Shown here piece by piece: positions 12,666 to 23,525 of a stretch of 64,000 nucleotides of DNA. Within the stretch, counting starts at the first letter, position 1; each line of letters opens with the position of its first letter. The notes under the pieces are model-generated. The model did not search any database, was not told the origin of the DNA, and saw only the letters and a list, made by a program, of their open reading frames with translations. Both the position numbers and the translations under genes were made by a program. The DNA comes from Panulirus ornatus. Its lineage: Eukaryota; Arthropoda; Malacostraca; Decapoda; Palinuridae. The DNA is taken from contig NC_092290.1 in NCBI RefSeq assembly GCF_036320965.1, forward strand, positions 628,920 through 692,919, given 5' to 3'.

Positions 12666-15600
12666 TTTATTTTTTTTTTATTATACTTTGTCGCTGTCTC
12701 CCGCGTTTGCGAGGTAGCGCAAGGAAACAGATGAAAGAAATGGCCCAACCCCCCCCCCTACACATGTATATACATACGTCCAAACACGCAAATATACATA
12801 CCTACACAGCTTTCCATGGTTTACCCCAGACGCTTCACATGCCTTGATTCAATCCACTGACAGCACGTCAACCCCGGTATACCACATCGCTCCAATTCAC
12901 TCTATTCCTTGCCCTCCTTTCACCCTCCTGCATGTTCAGGCCCCGATCACACAAAATCTTTTTCACTCCATCTTTCCACCTCCAATTTGGTCTCCCTCTT
13001 CTCCTTGTTCCCTCCACCTCCAACACATATATCCTCTTGGTCAATCTTTCCTCACTCATCCTCTCCATGTGCCCAAACCACTTCAAAACACCCTCTTCTG
13101 CTCTCTCAACCACGCTCTTTTTATTTCCACACATCTCTCTTACCCTTACGTTACTCACTCGATCAAACCACCTCACACCACACATTGTCCTCAAACATCT
13201 CATTTCCAGCACATCCATCCTCCTGCGCACAACTCTATCCATAGCCCACGCCTCGCAACCATACAACATTTTTGGAACCACTATTCCTTCAAACATACCC
13301 ATTTTTGCTTTCCGAGATAATGTTCTCGACTTCCACACATTCTTCAAGGCCCCCAAGATTTTCGCCCCCTCCCCCACCCTATGATCCACTTCCGCTTCCA
13401 TGGTTCCATCCGCTGCCAGATCCACTCCCAGATATCTAAAACACTTCACTTCCTCCAGTTTTTCTCCATTCAAACTCACCTCCCAATTGACTTGACCCTC
13501 AACCCTACTGTACCTAATAACCTTGCTCTTATTCACATTTACTCTTAACTTTCTTCTTCCACACACTTTTCCAAACTCAGTCACCAGCTTCTGCAGTTTC
13601 TCACATGAATCAGCCACCAGCGCTGTATCATCAGCGAACAACAACTGACTCACTTCCCAAGCTCTCTCATCCCCAACAGACTTCATACTTGCCCCTCTTT
13701 CCAAAACTCTTGCATTTACCTCCCTAACAACCCCATCCATAAACAAATTAAACAACCATGGAGACATCACACACCCCTGCCGCAAACCTACATTCACTGA
13801 GAACCAATCACTTTCCTCTCTTCCTACACGTACACATGCCTTACATCCTCGATAAAAACTTTTCACTGCTTCTAACAACTTGCCTCCCACACCATATATT
13901 CTTAATACCTTCCACAGAGCATCTCTATCAACTCTATCATATGCCTTCTCCAGATCCATAAATGCTACATACAAATCCATTTGCTTTTCTAAGTATTTCT
14001 CACATACATTCTTCAAAGCAAACACCTGATCCACACATCCTCTACCACTTCTGAAACCACACTGCTCTTCCCCAATCTGATGCTCTGTACATGCCTTCAC
14101 CCTCTCAATCAATACCCTCCCATATAATTTACCAGGAATACTCAACAAACTTATACCTCTGTAATTTGAGCACTCACTCTTATCCCCTTTGCCTTTGTAC
14201 AATGGCACTATGCACGCATTCCGCCAATCCTCAGGCACCTCACCATGAGTCATACCTACATTAAATAACCTTACCAACCAGTCAACAATACAGTCACCCC
14301 CTTTTTTAATAAATTCCACTGCAATACCATCCAAACCTGCTGCCTTGCCGGCTTTCATCTTCCGCAAAGCTTTCACTACCTCTTCTCTGTTTACCAAATC
14401 ATCTTCCCTAACCCTCTCACTTTGCACACCACCTCGACCAAAACACCCTATATCTGCCACTCTATCATCAAACACATTCAACAAACCTTCAAAATACTCA
14501 CTCCATCTCCTTCTCACATCACCACTACTTGTTATCACCTCCCCATTTGCGCCCTTCACTGAAGTTCCCATTTGCTCCCTTGTCTTACGCACTTTATTTA
14601 CCTCCTTCCAGAACATCTTTTTATTCTCCCTAAAATTTAATGATACTCTCTCACCCCAACTCTCATTTGCCCTTTTTTTCACCTCTTGCACCTTTCTCTT
14701 GACCTCCTGTCTCTTTTTTTTATACATCTCCCACTCAATTGCATTTTTTCCCTGCAAAAATCGTCCAAATGCCTCTCTCTTCTCTTTCACTAATACTCTT
14801 ACTTCTTCATCCCACCACTCACTACCCTTTCTAATCAACCCACCTCCCACTCTTCTCATGCCACAAGCATCTTTTGCGCAATCCATCCCTGATTCCCTAA
14901 ATACATCCCATTCCTCCCGCACTCCCCTTACTTCCATTGTTCTCACCTTTTTCCATTCTGTACTCAGTCTCTCCTGGTACTTCCTCACACAGGTCTCCTT
15001 CTCAAGCTCACTTACTCTCACCACCCTCTTCACCCCAACATTCACTCTTCTTTTCTGAAAACCCATACAAATCTTCACCTTAGCCTCCACAAGATAATGA
15101 TCAGACATCCCTCCAGTTGCACCTCTCAGCACATTAACATCCAAAAGTCTCTCTTTCGCACGCCTGTTAATTAACACGTAATCCAATAACGCTCTCTGGC
15201 CATCTCTCCTTCTTACATAAGTATACTTATGTATATCTCGCTTTTTAAACCAGGTATTCCCAATCATCAGTCCTTTTTCAGCACATAAATCTACAAGCTC
15301 TTCACCATTTCCATTTGCAACACCGAACACCCCATGTATACCAATTATTCCCTCAACTGCCACATTACTCACCTTTGCATTCAAATCACCCATCACTATG
15401 ACCTGGTCTCGTGCATCAAAACCACTAACACACTCATTCAGCTGCTCCCAAAACACTTGCCTCTCTTGATCTTTCTTCTCATGCCCAGGTGCATATGCAC
15501 CAATAATCACCCACCTCTCTCCATCAACTTTCAGTTTTACCCATATTAATCGAGAATTTACTTTCTTACACTCTATCACACTCCCACAACTCCTGTTTCA

Positions 15601-15984
15601 GGAGTATTGCTACTCCTTCCCTTGCTCTTGTCCTCTCACTAACCCCTGACTTTACTCCCCAGACATTCCCAAACCACTCTTCCCCTTTACCCTTGAGCTT
15701 CGTTTCACTCAGAGCCAAAACATCCAGGTTCCTTTCCTCAAACATACTACCTATCTTTCCTTTTTTCACATCTTGGTTACATCCACACACATTTAGGCAC
15801 CCCACTCTGAGCCTTCGAGGAGGATGAGCACTCCCCGCGTGACTCCTTCTTCTGTTTCCCATTTTAGAAAGTTAATACAAGGAGGGGAGGAGTTCTGGCC
15901 CCCCGCTCCCGTCCCCTCTAGTCGCTTTCTACGACACACGAGGAATACGTGGGAAGTATTCTTTCACCCCTATCCCCAGGGATA
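12666..15984 (-). mobile_element. Full-length RTE-like LINE, reference copy
   Basis: A complete element of about 3.32 kb on the minus strand. From 15984 it reads: head TATCCCTGGGGATAGGGG, 5' UTR of about 122 nt, start codon at 15862, a 998-residue frame, stop near 12865, a short 3' UTR of about 150 nt ending in the tail hairpin CGCTACCTCGCAAACGCGGG and GACAAAGTATAAT plus an A-run near 12670. A single ORF with apurinic endonuclease and RT, a length of 3.3 kb and a short 3' UTR fit the RTE group. The clade is tentative because no tree could be made. Upstream of the head is (AT)/(CA)n. It lies third in a series of minus-strand elements. Confidence 0.92.
12868..15862 (-). pseudogene. Near-intact endonuclease-reverse transcriptase ORF (one 2-bp deletion)
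   Basis: Start codon at 15862 (MGNRRRSHAG). The frame is open to codon 95 and, after a 2-bp deletion near 15588, open for 903 codons to 12868. Endonuclease: LNVCG (Asn24), LSETK (Glu53), IGAYAP (121-126), MGDLNAK (Asp160, Asn162), LLDYVL (226-231), SDHYLVEA (254-261). Linker 280-480 is very basic and helical. RT: CIVPLYKGKGD (551-561), NYRGISLLSIPGK (567-579), AFMDLEKAYDRVDRD (634-648), GLRQGCVMSPW (693-703), FADD (743-746), YLGVDLA (811-817). C-terminal GHMERM (931-936) and RRRGRPNWRWKDG (954-966). The enzyme would nick target DNA and prime cDNA synthesis in the nucleus. One indel only means a very recent insertion or a sequencing error. Confidence 0.85.
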
Positions 15985-16042
15985 ATATACATATATATAT
16001 ACATATACACATACACACACATACACATACATACGCACATAT

Positions 16043-16105
<63 letters not shown>
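15985..16105. repeat. (CA)n/(TA)n microsatellite
   Basis: Mixed ATAC, CA and TA repeats, followed by a T-run that is the minus-strand A-tail of the next LINE. It separates the heads and tails of two consecutive minus-strand copies. Confidence 0.95.
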
Positions 16106-16123
<18 letters not shown>

Positions 16124-17999
16124 TTATACTTTGTCGCTGTCTCCCGCGTTTGCGAGGTAGCGCAAGGAAAGAGACGAAAGAAATGGCCCAACCCCCCCCA
16201 TACACATGTATATACATACGTCCACACACGCAAATATCCATACCTACACAGCTTTCCATGGTTTACCCCAGACGCTTCACATGCCTTGATTCAATCCACT
16301 GACAGCACGTCAACCCCGGTATACCACATCGCTCCAATTCACTCTATTCCTTGCCCTCCTTTCACCCTCCTGCATGTTTAGGCCCCGATCACACAAAATC
16401 TTTTTCACTCCATCTTTCCACCTCCAATTTGGTCTCCCTCTTCTCCTTATTCCCTCCACCTCCGACACATATATCCTCTTGGTCAATCTTTCCTCACTCA
16501 TCCTCTCCATGTGCCCAAACCACTTCAAAACACCCTCTTCTGCTCTCTCAACCACGCTCTTTTTATTTCCACACATCTCTCTTACCCTTACGTTACTCAC
16601 TCGGTCAAACCACCTCACACCACACATTGTCCTCAAACATCTCATTTCCAGCACATCCATCCTCCTGCGCACAACTCTATCCATAGCCCACGCCTCGCAA
16701 CCATACAACATTGTTGGAACCACTATTCCTTCAAACATACCCATTTTTGCTTTCCGAGATAATGTTCTTGACTTCCACACATTCTTCAGGGCCCCCAGAA
16801 TTTTCGCCCCCTCCCCCACCCTATGATCCACTTCCGCTTCCATGGTTCCATCCGCTGCCAGATCCACTCCCAGATATCTAAAACACTTCACTTCCTCCAG
16901 TTTTTCTCCATTCAAACTCACCTCCCAATTGACTTGACCCTCAACCCTACTGTACCTAATAACCTTGCTCTTATTCACATTTACTCTTAACTTTCTTCTT
17001 CCACACACTTTACCAAACTCAGTCACCAGCTTCTGCAGTTTCTCACATGAATCAGCCACCAGCGCTGTATCATCAGCGAACAACAACTGACTCACTTCCC
17101 AAGCTCTCTCATCCCCAACAGACTTCATACTTGCCCCTCTTTCCAAAACTCTTGCATTTACCTCCCTAACAACCCCATCCATAAACAAATTAAACAACCA
17201 TGGAGACATCACACACCCCTGCCGCAAACCTACATTCACTGAGAACCAATCACTTTCCTCTCTTCCTACACGTACACATGCCTTACATCCTCGATAAAAA
17301 CTTTTCACTGCTTCTAACAACTTTCCTCCCACACCATATATTCTTAATACCTTCCACAGAGCATCTCTATCAACTCTATCATATGCCTTCTCCAGATCCA
17401 TAAATGCTACATACAAATCCATTTGCTTTTCTAAGTATTTCTCACATACATTCTTCAAAGCAAACACCTGATCCACACATCCTCTACCACTTCTGAAACC
17501 ACACTGCTCTTCCCCAATCTGATGCTCTGTACATGCCTTCACCCTCTCAATCAATACCCTCCCATATAATTTACCAGGAATACTCAACAAACTTATACCT
17601 CTGTAATTTGAGCATTCACTCTTATCCCCTTTGCCTTTGTACAATGGCACTATGCACGCATTCCGCCAATCCTCAGGCACCTCACCATGAGTCATACATA
17701 CATTAAATAACCTTACCAACCAGTCAACAATACAGTCACCCCCTTTTTTAATAAATTCCACTGCAATACCATCCAAACCTGCTGCCTTGCTGGCTTTCAT
17801 CTTCCGCAAAGCTTTCACTACCTCTTCTCTGTTTACCAAATCATTTTCCCTAACCCTCTCACTTTGCACACCTTTCTCGACCAAAACACCCTATATCTGC
17901 CACTCTATCATCAAACACATTCAACAAACCTTCAAAATACTCACTCCATCTCCTTCTCACATCACCACTACTTGTTATCACCTCCCCATTTGCGCCCTT
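16106..17999 (-). mobile_element. RTE-like LINE copy, 5' truncated at residue about 437
   Basis: Sense minus, starting at KGANGE immediately after the A-run of the element at 18000-18651 and running to the short 3' UTR and tail. There is no visible target duplication at 17999/18000. A small change near 17872-17880 (CCTTTCTCGACC in place of the usual CCACCTCGACC) shifts the frame near residue 478; downstream the frame is clean. Confidence 0.9.
16310..17884 (-). CDS. LINE reverse transcriptase, open from fingers to C-terminus
   Basis: 524 codons matching reference residues about 478-998 with the complete RT: AAGLDGIAVEFIKKGG, CIVPLYKGKGDKSECSNYRG, AFMDLEKAYDRVDRD, GLRQGCVMSPW, LLFADDTALVADS, and the GHMERM and GRPNWRWKDGVKK blocks. 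The endonuclease is missing through 5' truncation, so the protein could supply RT activity at most. The upstream ATG is not the native start. Confidence 0.8.
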   Translation of the reverse strand: MVEKGVQSERVRENDLVNREEVVKALRKMKASKAAGLDGIAVEFIKKGGDCIVDWLVRLFNVCMTHGEVPEDWRNACIVPLYKGKGDKSECSNYRGISLLSIPGKLYGRVLIERVKACTEHQIGEEQCGFRSGRGCVDQVFALKNVCEKYLEKQMDLYVAFMDLEKAYDRVDRDALWKVLRIYGVGGKLLEAVKSFYRGCKACVRVGREESDWFSVNVGLRQGCVMSPWLFNLFMDGVVREVNARVLERGASMKSVGDERAWEVSQLLFADDTALVADSCEKLQKLVTEFGKVCGRRKLRVNVNKSKVIRYSRVEGQVNWEVSLNGEKLEEVKCFRYLGVDLAADGTMEAEVDHRVGEGAKILGALKNVWKSRTLSRKAKMGMFEGIVVPTMLYGCEAWAMDRVVRRRMDVLEMRCLRTMCGVRWFDRVSNVRVREMCGNKKSVVERAEEGVLKWFGHMERMSEERLTKRIYVSEVEGIRRRGRPNWRWKDGVKKILCDRGLNMQEGERRARNRVNWSDVVYRG

Positions 18000-18649
18000 T
18001 TTTTTTTTTGCCGCTGTCTGCTGCGTTAGCGAGGTAGCACAAGGAAACAGATGAAAGAATGGCCCAACTGCCCACATACACATGTATATACATACATGTC
18101 CACACACGCACAATATACATACCTATACATCTCAATGTACACATATATATACACACACAGACATATACATATATACACATGTACATAATTCATACTGTCT
18201 GCCTTTATTTGTTCTCATTGCCACCTCGCCACACATGGAATAAGAACCTCCGCCCCCCTCATGTGTGCGAGGTAGCGCTAGGAAAAACACCAAAGGCCCC
18301 ATTCGTTCACACTCAGTCTCTAGCTGTCATGTAATGATGCTCCGAAACCACAGCTCCCTTTCCACATCCAGGCCCCACACACTTTGCATGGTTTACCCCA
18401 GACGCTTCACATGGCCTGGTTCAATCCATTGACAGCACGTCGACCCCAGTATACCACATCGTTCCAATTCACTCCATTCCTTGCACGCCTTTCACCCTCC
18501 TGCATGTTCAGGCCTCGATCACTCAAAATCTTTTTCACTCCATCTTTCCACCTCCAATTTGGTCTCCCACTCCTCCTCTTTCCCTCCACCTCTGACACAT
18601 ATATCCTCTTGCTCAATCTTTCCCCACTCATTCTCTCCATGTGACCAAA

Positions 18650-18651
<2 letters not shown>
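18000..18651 (-). mobile_element. Older-subfamily LINE 3' end with long 3' UTR
   Basis: Sense minus: C-terminal codons from about residue 929 (GHMERMSGERLSK, 18407-18640) then the long type of 3' UTR, which carries an extra segment (GTGTGAACGAATG, an internal GCTACCTCGCACACATG copy of the tail motif, GTGTGGCGAGGTGGC) before the final tail at 18000-18060. The coding end runs into (TA)n at 18652. Confidence 0.88.

Positions 18652-18694
<43 letters not shown>
18652..18694. repeat. (TA)n microsatellite
   Basis: Pure TA, between the truncated LINE at 18000-18651 and the tail of the SINE at 18695. Confidence 0.97.
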
Positions 18695-18698
<4 letters not shown>

Positions 18699-18933
18699 TC
18701 TTTTCTTTTAAACTATTCGCCATTTCCCGCGTTAGCGAGGTAGCGTTAAGAACAGAGGACTGGGCCTCTGAGGGAACATCCTCACCTGGCCCCCTTCTCC
18801 GTTCCTTTTTTTGGAAAATTAAAAAAAAAAAAAACAAGAGGGGAGGATTTCCAGCCCCCCGCTCCCTCCCCTTTTAGTCGCCTTCTACGACACGCAGGGA
18901 ATACGTGGGAAGTATTCTTTCTCCCCTATCCCC

Positions 18934-18940
<7 letters not shown>
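18695..18940 (-). mobile_element. SINE-like element, full length
   Basis: Sense minus. Head TATCCCTGGGGATAGGGG, AATACTTCCCACGTATTCCC, GTCG-n7-CGAC hairpin, AAATCCTCCCCTC, an A/T-run, GGCCAGGTGAGG, AGGCCCAGTCCTCTGTTC, then the LINE-like tail CGCTACCTCGCTAACGCGGG. No tRNA-like A or B box was seen. Head and tail both match the RTE-like LINE (see the head of 12666-15984). (TA)n lies on both sides. Confidence 0.9.

Positions 18941-18984
<44 letters not shown>
18941..18984. repeat. (TA)n microsatellite
   Basis: TA tract between the SINE head at 18940 and the next LINE tail at 18985. Confidence 0.97.
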
Positions 18985-18988
<4 letters not shown>

Positions 18989-20785
18989 TTTGGCTTTGTC
19001 GCTGTCTCCCGCGTTCGCGAGGTAGCGCAAGGAAACAGACGAAAGAAATGGCCCAACCCACCCCCATACACATGTATATACATACACGTCCACACACGCA
19101 AATATACATACCTACACAGCTTTCCATGGTTTACCCCAGACGCTTCACATGCCCTGATTCAACCCACTGACAGCACGTCAACCCTGGTATACCACATCGA
19201 TCCAATTCACTCTATTCCGTGCCCTCCTTTCATCCTCCTGCATGTTCAGGCCCCGATCACACAAAATCTTTTTCACTCCATCTTTCCACCTCCAATTTGG
19301 TCTCCCACTTCCCCTCGTTCCGTCCACCTCCGACACATATATCCTCTTGGTCAATCTTTCCTCACTCATTCTCTCCATGTGCCCAAACCATTTCAAAACA
19401 CCCTCTTCTGCTCTCTCAACCACGCTCTTTTTATTTCCACACATCTCTCTTACCCTTACGTTACTTACTCGATCAAACCACCTCACACCACACATTGTCC
19501 TCAAACATCTCATTTCCAGCACATCCACCCTCCTGCACACAACTCTATCCATAGCCCACACCTCGCAACCATACAAAATTGTTGGAACCACTATTCCTTC
19601 AAACATACCCATTTTTGTTTTCCGAGATAATGTTCTCGACTTCCACACATTCTTCAAGGCTCCCAGGATTTTCGCCCCCTCCCCCACCCTATGATCCACT
19701 TCCGCTTCCATGGTTCCATCCGCTGCCAGATCCACTCCCAGATATCTAAAACACTTTATTTCCTCCAGTTTTTCTCCATTCAAACTTTCCTCCCAATTGA
19801 CTTGACCCTCAACCCTACTGTACCTAATAACCTTGCTCTTATTCACATTTACTCTCAGCTTTCTTCTTTCACACACTTTACCAAACTCAGTCACCAGCTT
19901 CACCAGTTTTGCACCCGAATCAGCCACCAGCGCTGTATTTCGCCAGTCCTCAGGCACCTCACCATGAGTCATACATACTTCAAATAACCTTACCAACTAG
20001 TCAACAATACAGTCACCCCCTTTTTTAATAAATTCCACTGCAATACCATCGAAACTCGCTGCTTTTCTGGCTTTCATCTTCTGCAAAGCTTTTACTACCT
20101 CTTCTCTGTTTACCAAATCATTCTCCCTAACCCTCTCACTTTGCACACTACCTCGACCAAAACACCCTATATCTGCCACTTTATAATCAGACATATTCAA
20201 CAAACCTTCAAAATACTCACTCCATCTCCTTCTCACATCACCATCAATTGTTATCACCTAAATACTCACTCCATCTCCTTCTCACATAACCATCAATTGT
20301 TATCTCCTCCCCATTTGCCCCCTTCACTGAAGTTCCCATTTGTTCCCTTGTCGTACACACTTTATTTACCTTCTTCCAAAACATCTTTTTATTCTCCCTA
20401 AAATTTAATGATACTCTCACACCCCAACTCCCATTTTCCCTCTTTTTTGCCTCTTGCACCTTTCTCTTGACCTCCTGCCTCTTTCTTTTATACATCTCCC
20501 AGTCATTTGCATTATTTCCCTGCAAGAATTGTCCAAATGCCTCTCTTTTCTCTTTCACTAATAATCTTACTTCTTCATCCCACCACTCACTACCCTTTCT
20601 AATCTGCCCACCTCCCATGCTTCTCATGCCACAAGCATTTTTGCGCAAGCCATCACTACTTCCCTAGATACATCCCATTCCTCCCCCACTCCCCTTACGT
20701 CCTTTGTTCTCACCTTTTTCCATTCTGTACTCAGTCTCTCCTGGTTTCTGAAAACCAAATTTATATTCACCACAATATCAAATAT
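18985..20785 (-). mobile_element. RTE-like LINE copy with a deleted RT core
   Basis: Sense minus from about reference residue 299 to the short 3' UTR and tail. DWRN (residue 549) is joined directly to TALVADS (747) near 19936, removing motif A, motif B and the FADD box. The join leaves the frame open (19178-19996, 272 codons). At 20211-20305 a 49-bp block is duplicated in tandem, and near 20744 another deletion joins residue about 299 to the segment near residue 267. The copy is dead. Confidence 0.88.
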
Positions 20786-21252
20786 CCTCATCTCCAATGT
20801 GCCAGGAAAAAATCTGCATGTTTTCAATATAATCTTACAAGGAGATGATTAAACAAACTATATACCTCAATCAGTTTGCACATAGGAATATACACATATG
20901 AATTGACAAAGCACAAAACAGTGTGTCCCTCCCTTGCTTTGCAGTAAAGGTATAAAAATAAGGCATGTTAAGGTTTAAAATGATGGTGTTAAAAAAGGGT
21001 AGTTACAAAAAGTGCCAGGTAATTTAATAAAAAATTCAAGTGAAAAATCATTCCTTCATATCTGTTTGCTGTTTCCTATCTTCAGGAGGCAGCATCAGGA
21101 ACAGAAAAGCAAAAGTTAATTTTCTTTTCATATTTGTTTTCAGTCTCCTGCACTGACAAGGTAACATAAAAAACAGATGAAGAATGGCCTCATTTGCTCA
21201 CATCCAATACAATAACAAAAGAAATAATGTTTCAACAAATGTTTTTACTGAC
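20786..21252. other. Intron of the GFR-alpha-like gene with tail relics
   Basis: Mostly A/T-rich sequence without genes. Two degenerate copies of the LINE/SINE tail can still be read in minus sense near 21060-21105 and 21125-21195 (CAGTCTCCTGC, GACAAGGTAACATAA, AACAGATGAAGAATGGCC). They show that the family has been active for a long time. Confidence 0.5.
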
Positions 21253-21458
21253 CGACACAGGGGTTGAACCAAAGAATACGATGCCAGTCCAAGCAGGTGT
21301 ATGTCTCTCTAGGGTCAGAGGCTGCACAAGTGCACAAGGTGCGCAGCTGTGTGCCTAGGATACCCAATACTGCCCGGCGGCACTCTGCTGTGGAGCCTGC
21401 ACATCGCTGTGTGTCGCTGTCTACAGCACATGCCTGCTCATAGAACTCCAGCCTGTGC
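21253..21458 (-). CDS. Internal exon of the same GFR-alpha-like receptor: end of second GDNF/GAS1 domain
   Basis: Minus-strand acceptor TAACCCTTCAG and donor GTCAGT bound 206 nt: one base, 68 codons, one base. The product contains LEFYEQACAV, CAGSTAECRRAVLGILG, LCTCAAS, YTCLDW and WFNPCV. The ECRRA-LGILGT-LxxLCTC block followed by a C-L and an NPC motif is what GFR-alpha proteins show at the end of a GDNF/GAS1 domain. With the exon at 27226-27363 it completes the second domain. The exon ends in phase 1, so more coding sequence must follow below position 21253. I found none in 1-21252, which is nearly all LINE copies, so the next intron probably exceeds 21 kb or the exon is too short to recognise. 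Confidence 0.85.
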
Positions 21459-21799
21459 CTGAAGGGTTACAACTGGTTATAATGATAAGGTCCTGATATT
21501 GATATTTTTATACAGGAACAGTGAAAAGTAATGCAACAATAAAGTTCATTAAAATTGTGCAGCAGCATACTCCAATTAATAGTAAAGTTAATATATGTAT
21601 TTCATAACCAATGAGGACAACAGCTATTAAAGCAGTTTCATCACAGAAAATAAAACTGCTGAACAAACAAAATGTAAAATGGCAAAATAAACATTTCATT
21701 TTAGAGTTAAGCAATCACATTATAACATCAACTTGAGTGGAGAGAAAATAATTGTTAATGACATAAGGCATTTGGCAATGATGATCAGGAAGGATGGTT
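21459..21799. other. Intron, nothing recognised
   Basis: A/T-rich intronic sequence upstream (minus sense) of the exon at 21253-21458. No repeat family or coding signal seen. Confidence 0.5.
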
Positions 21800-22615
21800 A
21801 TTGGAACGTTATATTACTTGTTATGTCTAATCATTTTGAGGCCTAACCATTAATCACAACTCGTTGATTATGACCAGACAACCAATTTCCTGTCCACTGA
21901 AGTACAACCCCATTAATGCCATGTGACTTAATTTTTTGCTAATAACCTTTGGTGTGGAACCTTATTGAAAGGTTTCTGTAAATCTAGACAGATAACATCA
22001 ACTGCTTATCTGGACAGATAACATCAACTGCTTCACTTTGTCATACATGTTGATTATATCATAAAAGAAATCAAGCAGGTTTGTTAGACATGAGTAATTT
22101 AGCTGAAAACCATACTAAGAATTGTTTAATAAATGGTGGTCCTCTACATGGTTTAAATTCAATCTTGAATGATAGTTTCCATAAGTTTTCCAACTGCAGA
22201 TGTTAAGCTAATAGGACAATGATTTCTAAGCAATGACTTAATACCTTTTTGAATACTGATGTTACACTGACAAACTTCCACTTACCTGTAACTTTTCCTG
22301 TACTAATTAACTTATTAAAAAGGGCAGTCAAGGGCTTTACTATGTCATTTTTGCATCGTTTATTGTTTTCAGATAAAACTTATTAGAGCCTGCCATTTCT
22401 ATTTTCATTCTCTTTACTAATGAAACTATTTCTTTGGTTTTTATTTCAATTTGTTGAAGAATTTTCCCCTGTCCAATTAATGAAACTGGATTCAGGGCAT
22501 GGGTTCTGTCTTTGATTGTAAATACAGATGCAAAAAAGTCATTTAATTGTTTCCACATAGCTTCATTGTCTTGAACCTAGTCACCATTTTTTATGATTAA
22601 TGGACTTATTGTTCA
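21800..22615 (-). mobile_element. Degenerate L2/CR1-like LINE fragment
   Basis: The minus strand, read across several frameshifts, resembles the RT of CR1/L2-group LINEs: LNDFFASVFT near 22540, KPLTALFNKLISTGKV near 22290-22345, SVTSVFKK near 22250, then GINGVVLQWTGNWLSGHNQRVVING near 21860-21930. It is unrelated to the RTE-like family that dominates the window. Many stops make it an old relic. A 21-bp block is duplicated at 21987-22007 and 22013-22033. Confidence 0.75.
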
Positions 22616-22624
22616 TATCCATTC

Positions 22625-23525
22625 TCCAGCTGTCATGTATAATGTACCAAAACCACAACCCTTACCCCTAACCAGGCCCCATGATTTCCCCTAGCTGCTC
22701 TGCATGCCCTGGTTCAGTCCACTGAGGGCACATTGCCCCCCTGCATACCACAATGTTCCAATTCACTCTATCCTCTGCATGCCTTTCACCCTCCTGCATG
22801 TTCAAGCCTTGATCCCTCAAATTCCTTTTCACTCCAGCCTTCCATCTCCCATCTGGTCTCCCCCTTCTCCTTGTCCCCTTCACTTCTGACACACATATCC
22901 TCTTAGCCAAACTCTCCTCACTCATTCTCTCCATATGTCCAGAACATTTCAGTATACATCCTTTAGCTTTCCTCGACCACACTTATTACCACACCCCTTC
23001 CTTATCCTTTAATTACTTACTTGATCAAACACATATTGTCCTCAAACATTTTATTTCCAGCACATCCTCCCTTGTCTGCACATCTTCATCTATAGCCCAT
23101 GCCATGCATCCATATGACATTGTTAGGACTACTATATCTTTAAATATACTCATATTTGCCCTCATGGATAATGATCTCTCTTTCCACACATCCCTTGATG
23201 TTTTCAAAACTTTCAACTCCTCACCCATCCAATGAATCAGTTTAGTTTCCATTGTTCCATTCATTGCCAAGTATACTTTAAAGTATCGAACTAAAACACC
23301 TGAATCCTCTAAATTTTCTCCATCCAAACTCACATCCCAACTAATGTCTCCCTCTGTGCTGCTAAACCAAATAACCTTGCTTTCAATTTTCTCCTTTCAC
23401 AAACTCACCTAAACTCGGTCTTCAACTTCTGCAGTATCTTATCAAAATCAGCTACCAGTGCTGTGTAATCAGCAGACAGCATGCTCACCCCTTTTTCCAA
23501 AATCCTTGCATTTACTTCTCTCAAA
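22625..23525 (-). mobile_element. Old RTE-like LINE 3' part
   Basis: Sense minus, reference residues about 720-998 with clear divergence (SGHMERMSEESLAKRICVSE, RRRGRPDGRWKAGVKR near 22800-22950; YFKVYLAMNGT for YLGVDLAADGT near 23280). The FADD region near 23470 is degenerate. It belongs to the older layer of the family, with a long-type 3' UTR start at 22625. It meets a plus-strand copy head to head at 23525. Confidence 0.82.

Noticed and set aside
18695..18940. tRNA-derived SINE promoter
   Set aside because: No A-box or B-box consensus could be found in the head; the head aligns with the LINE 5' UTR instead.
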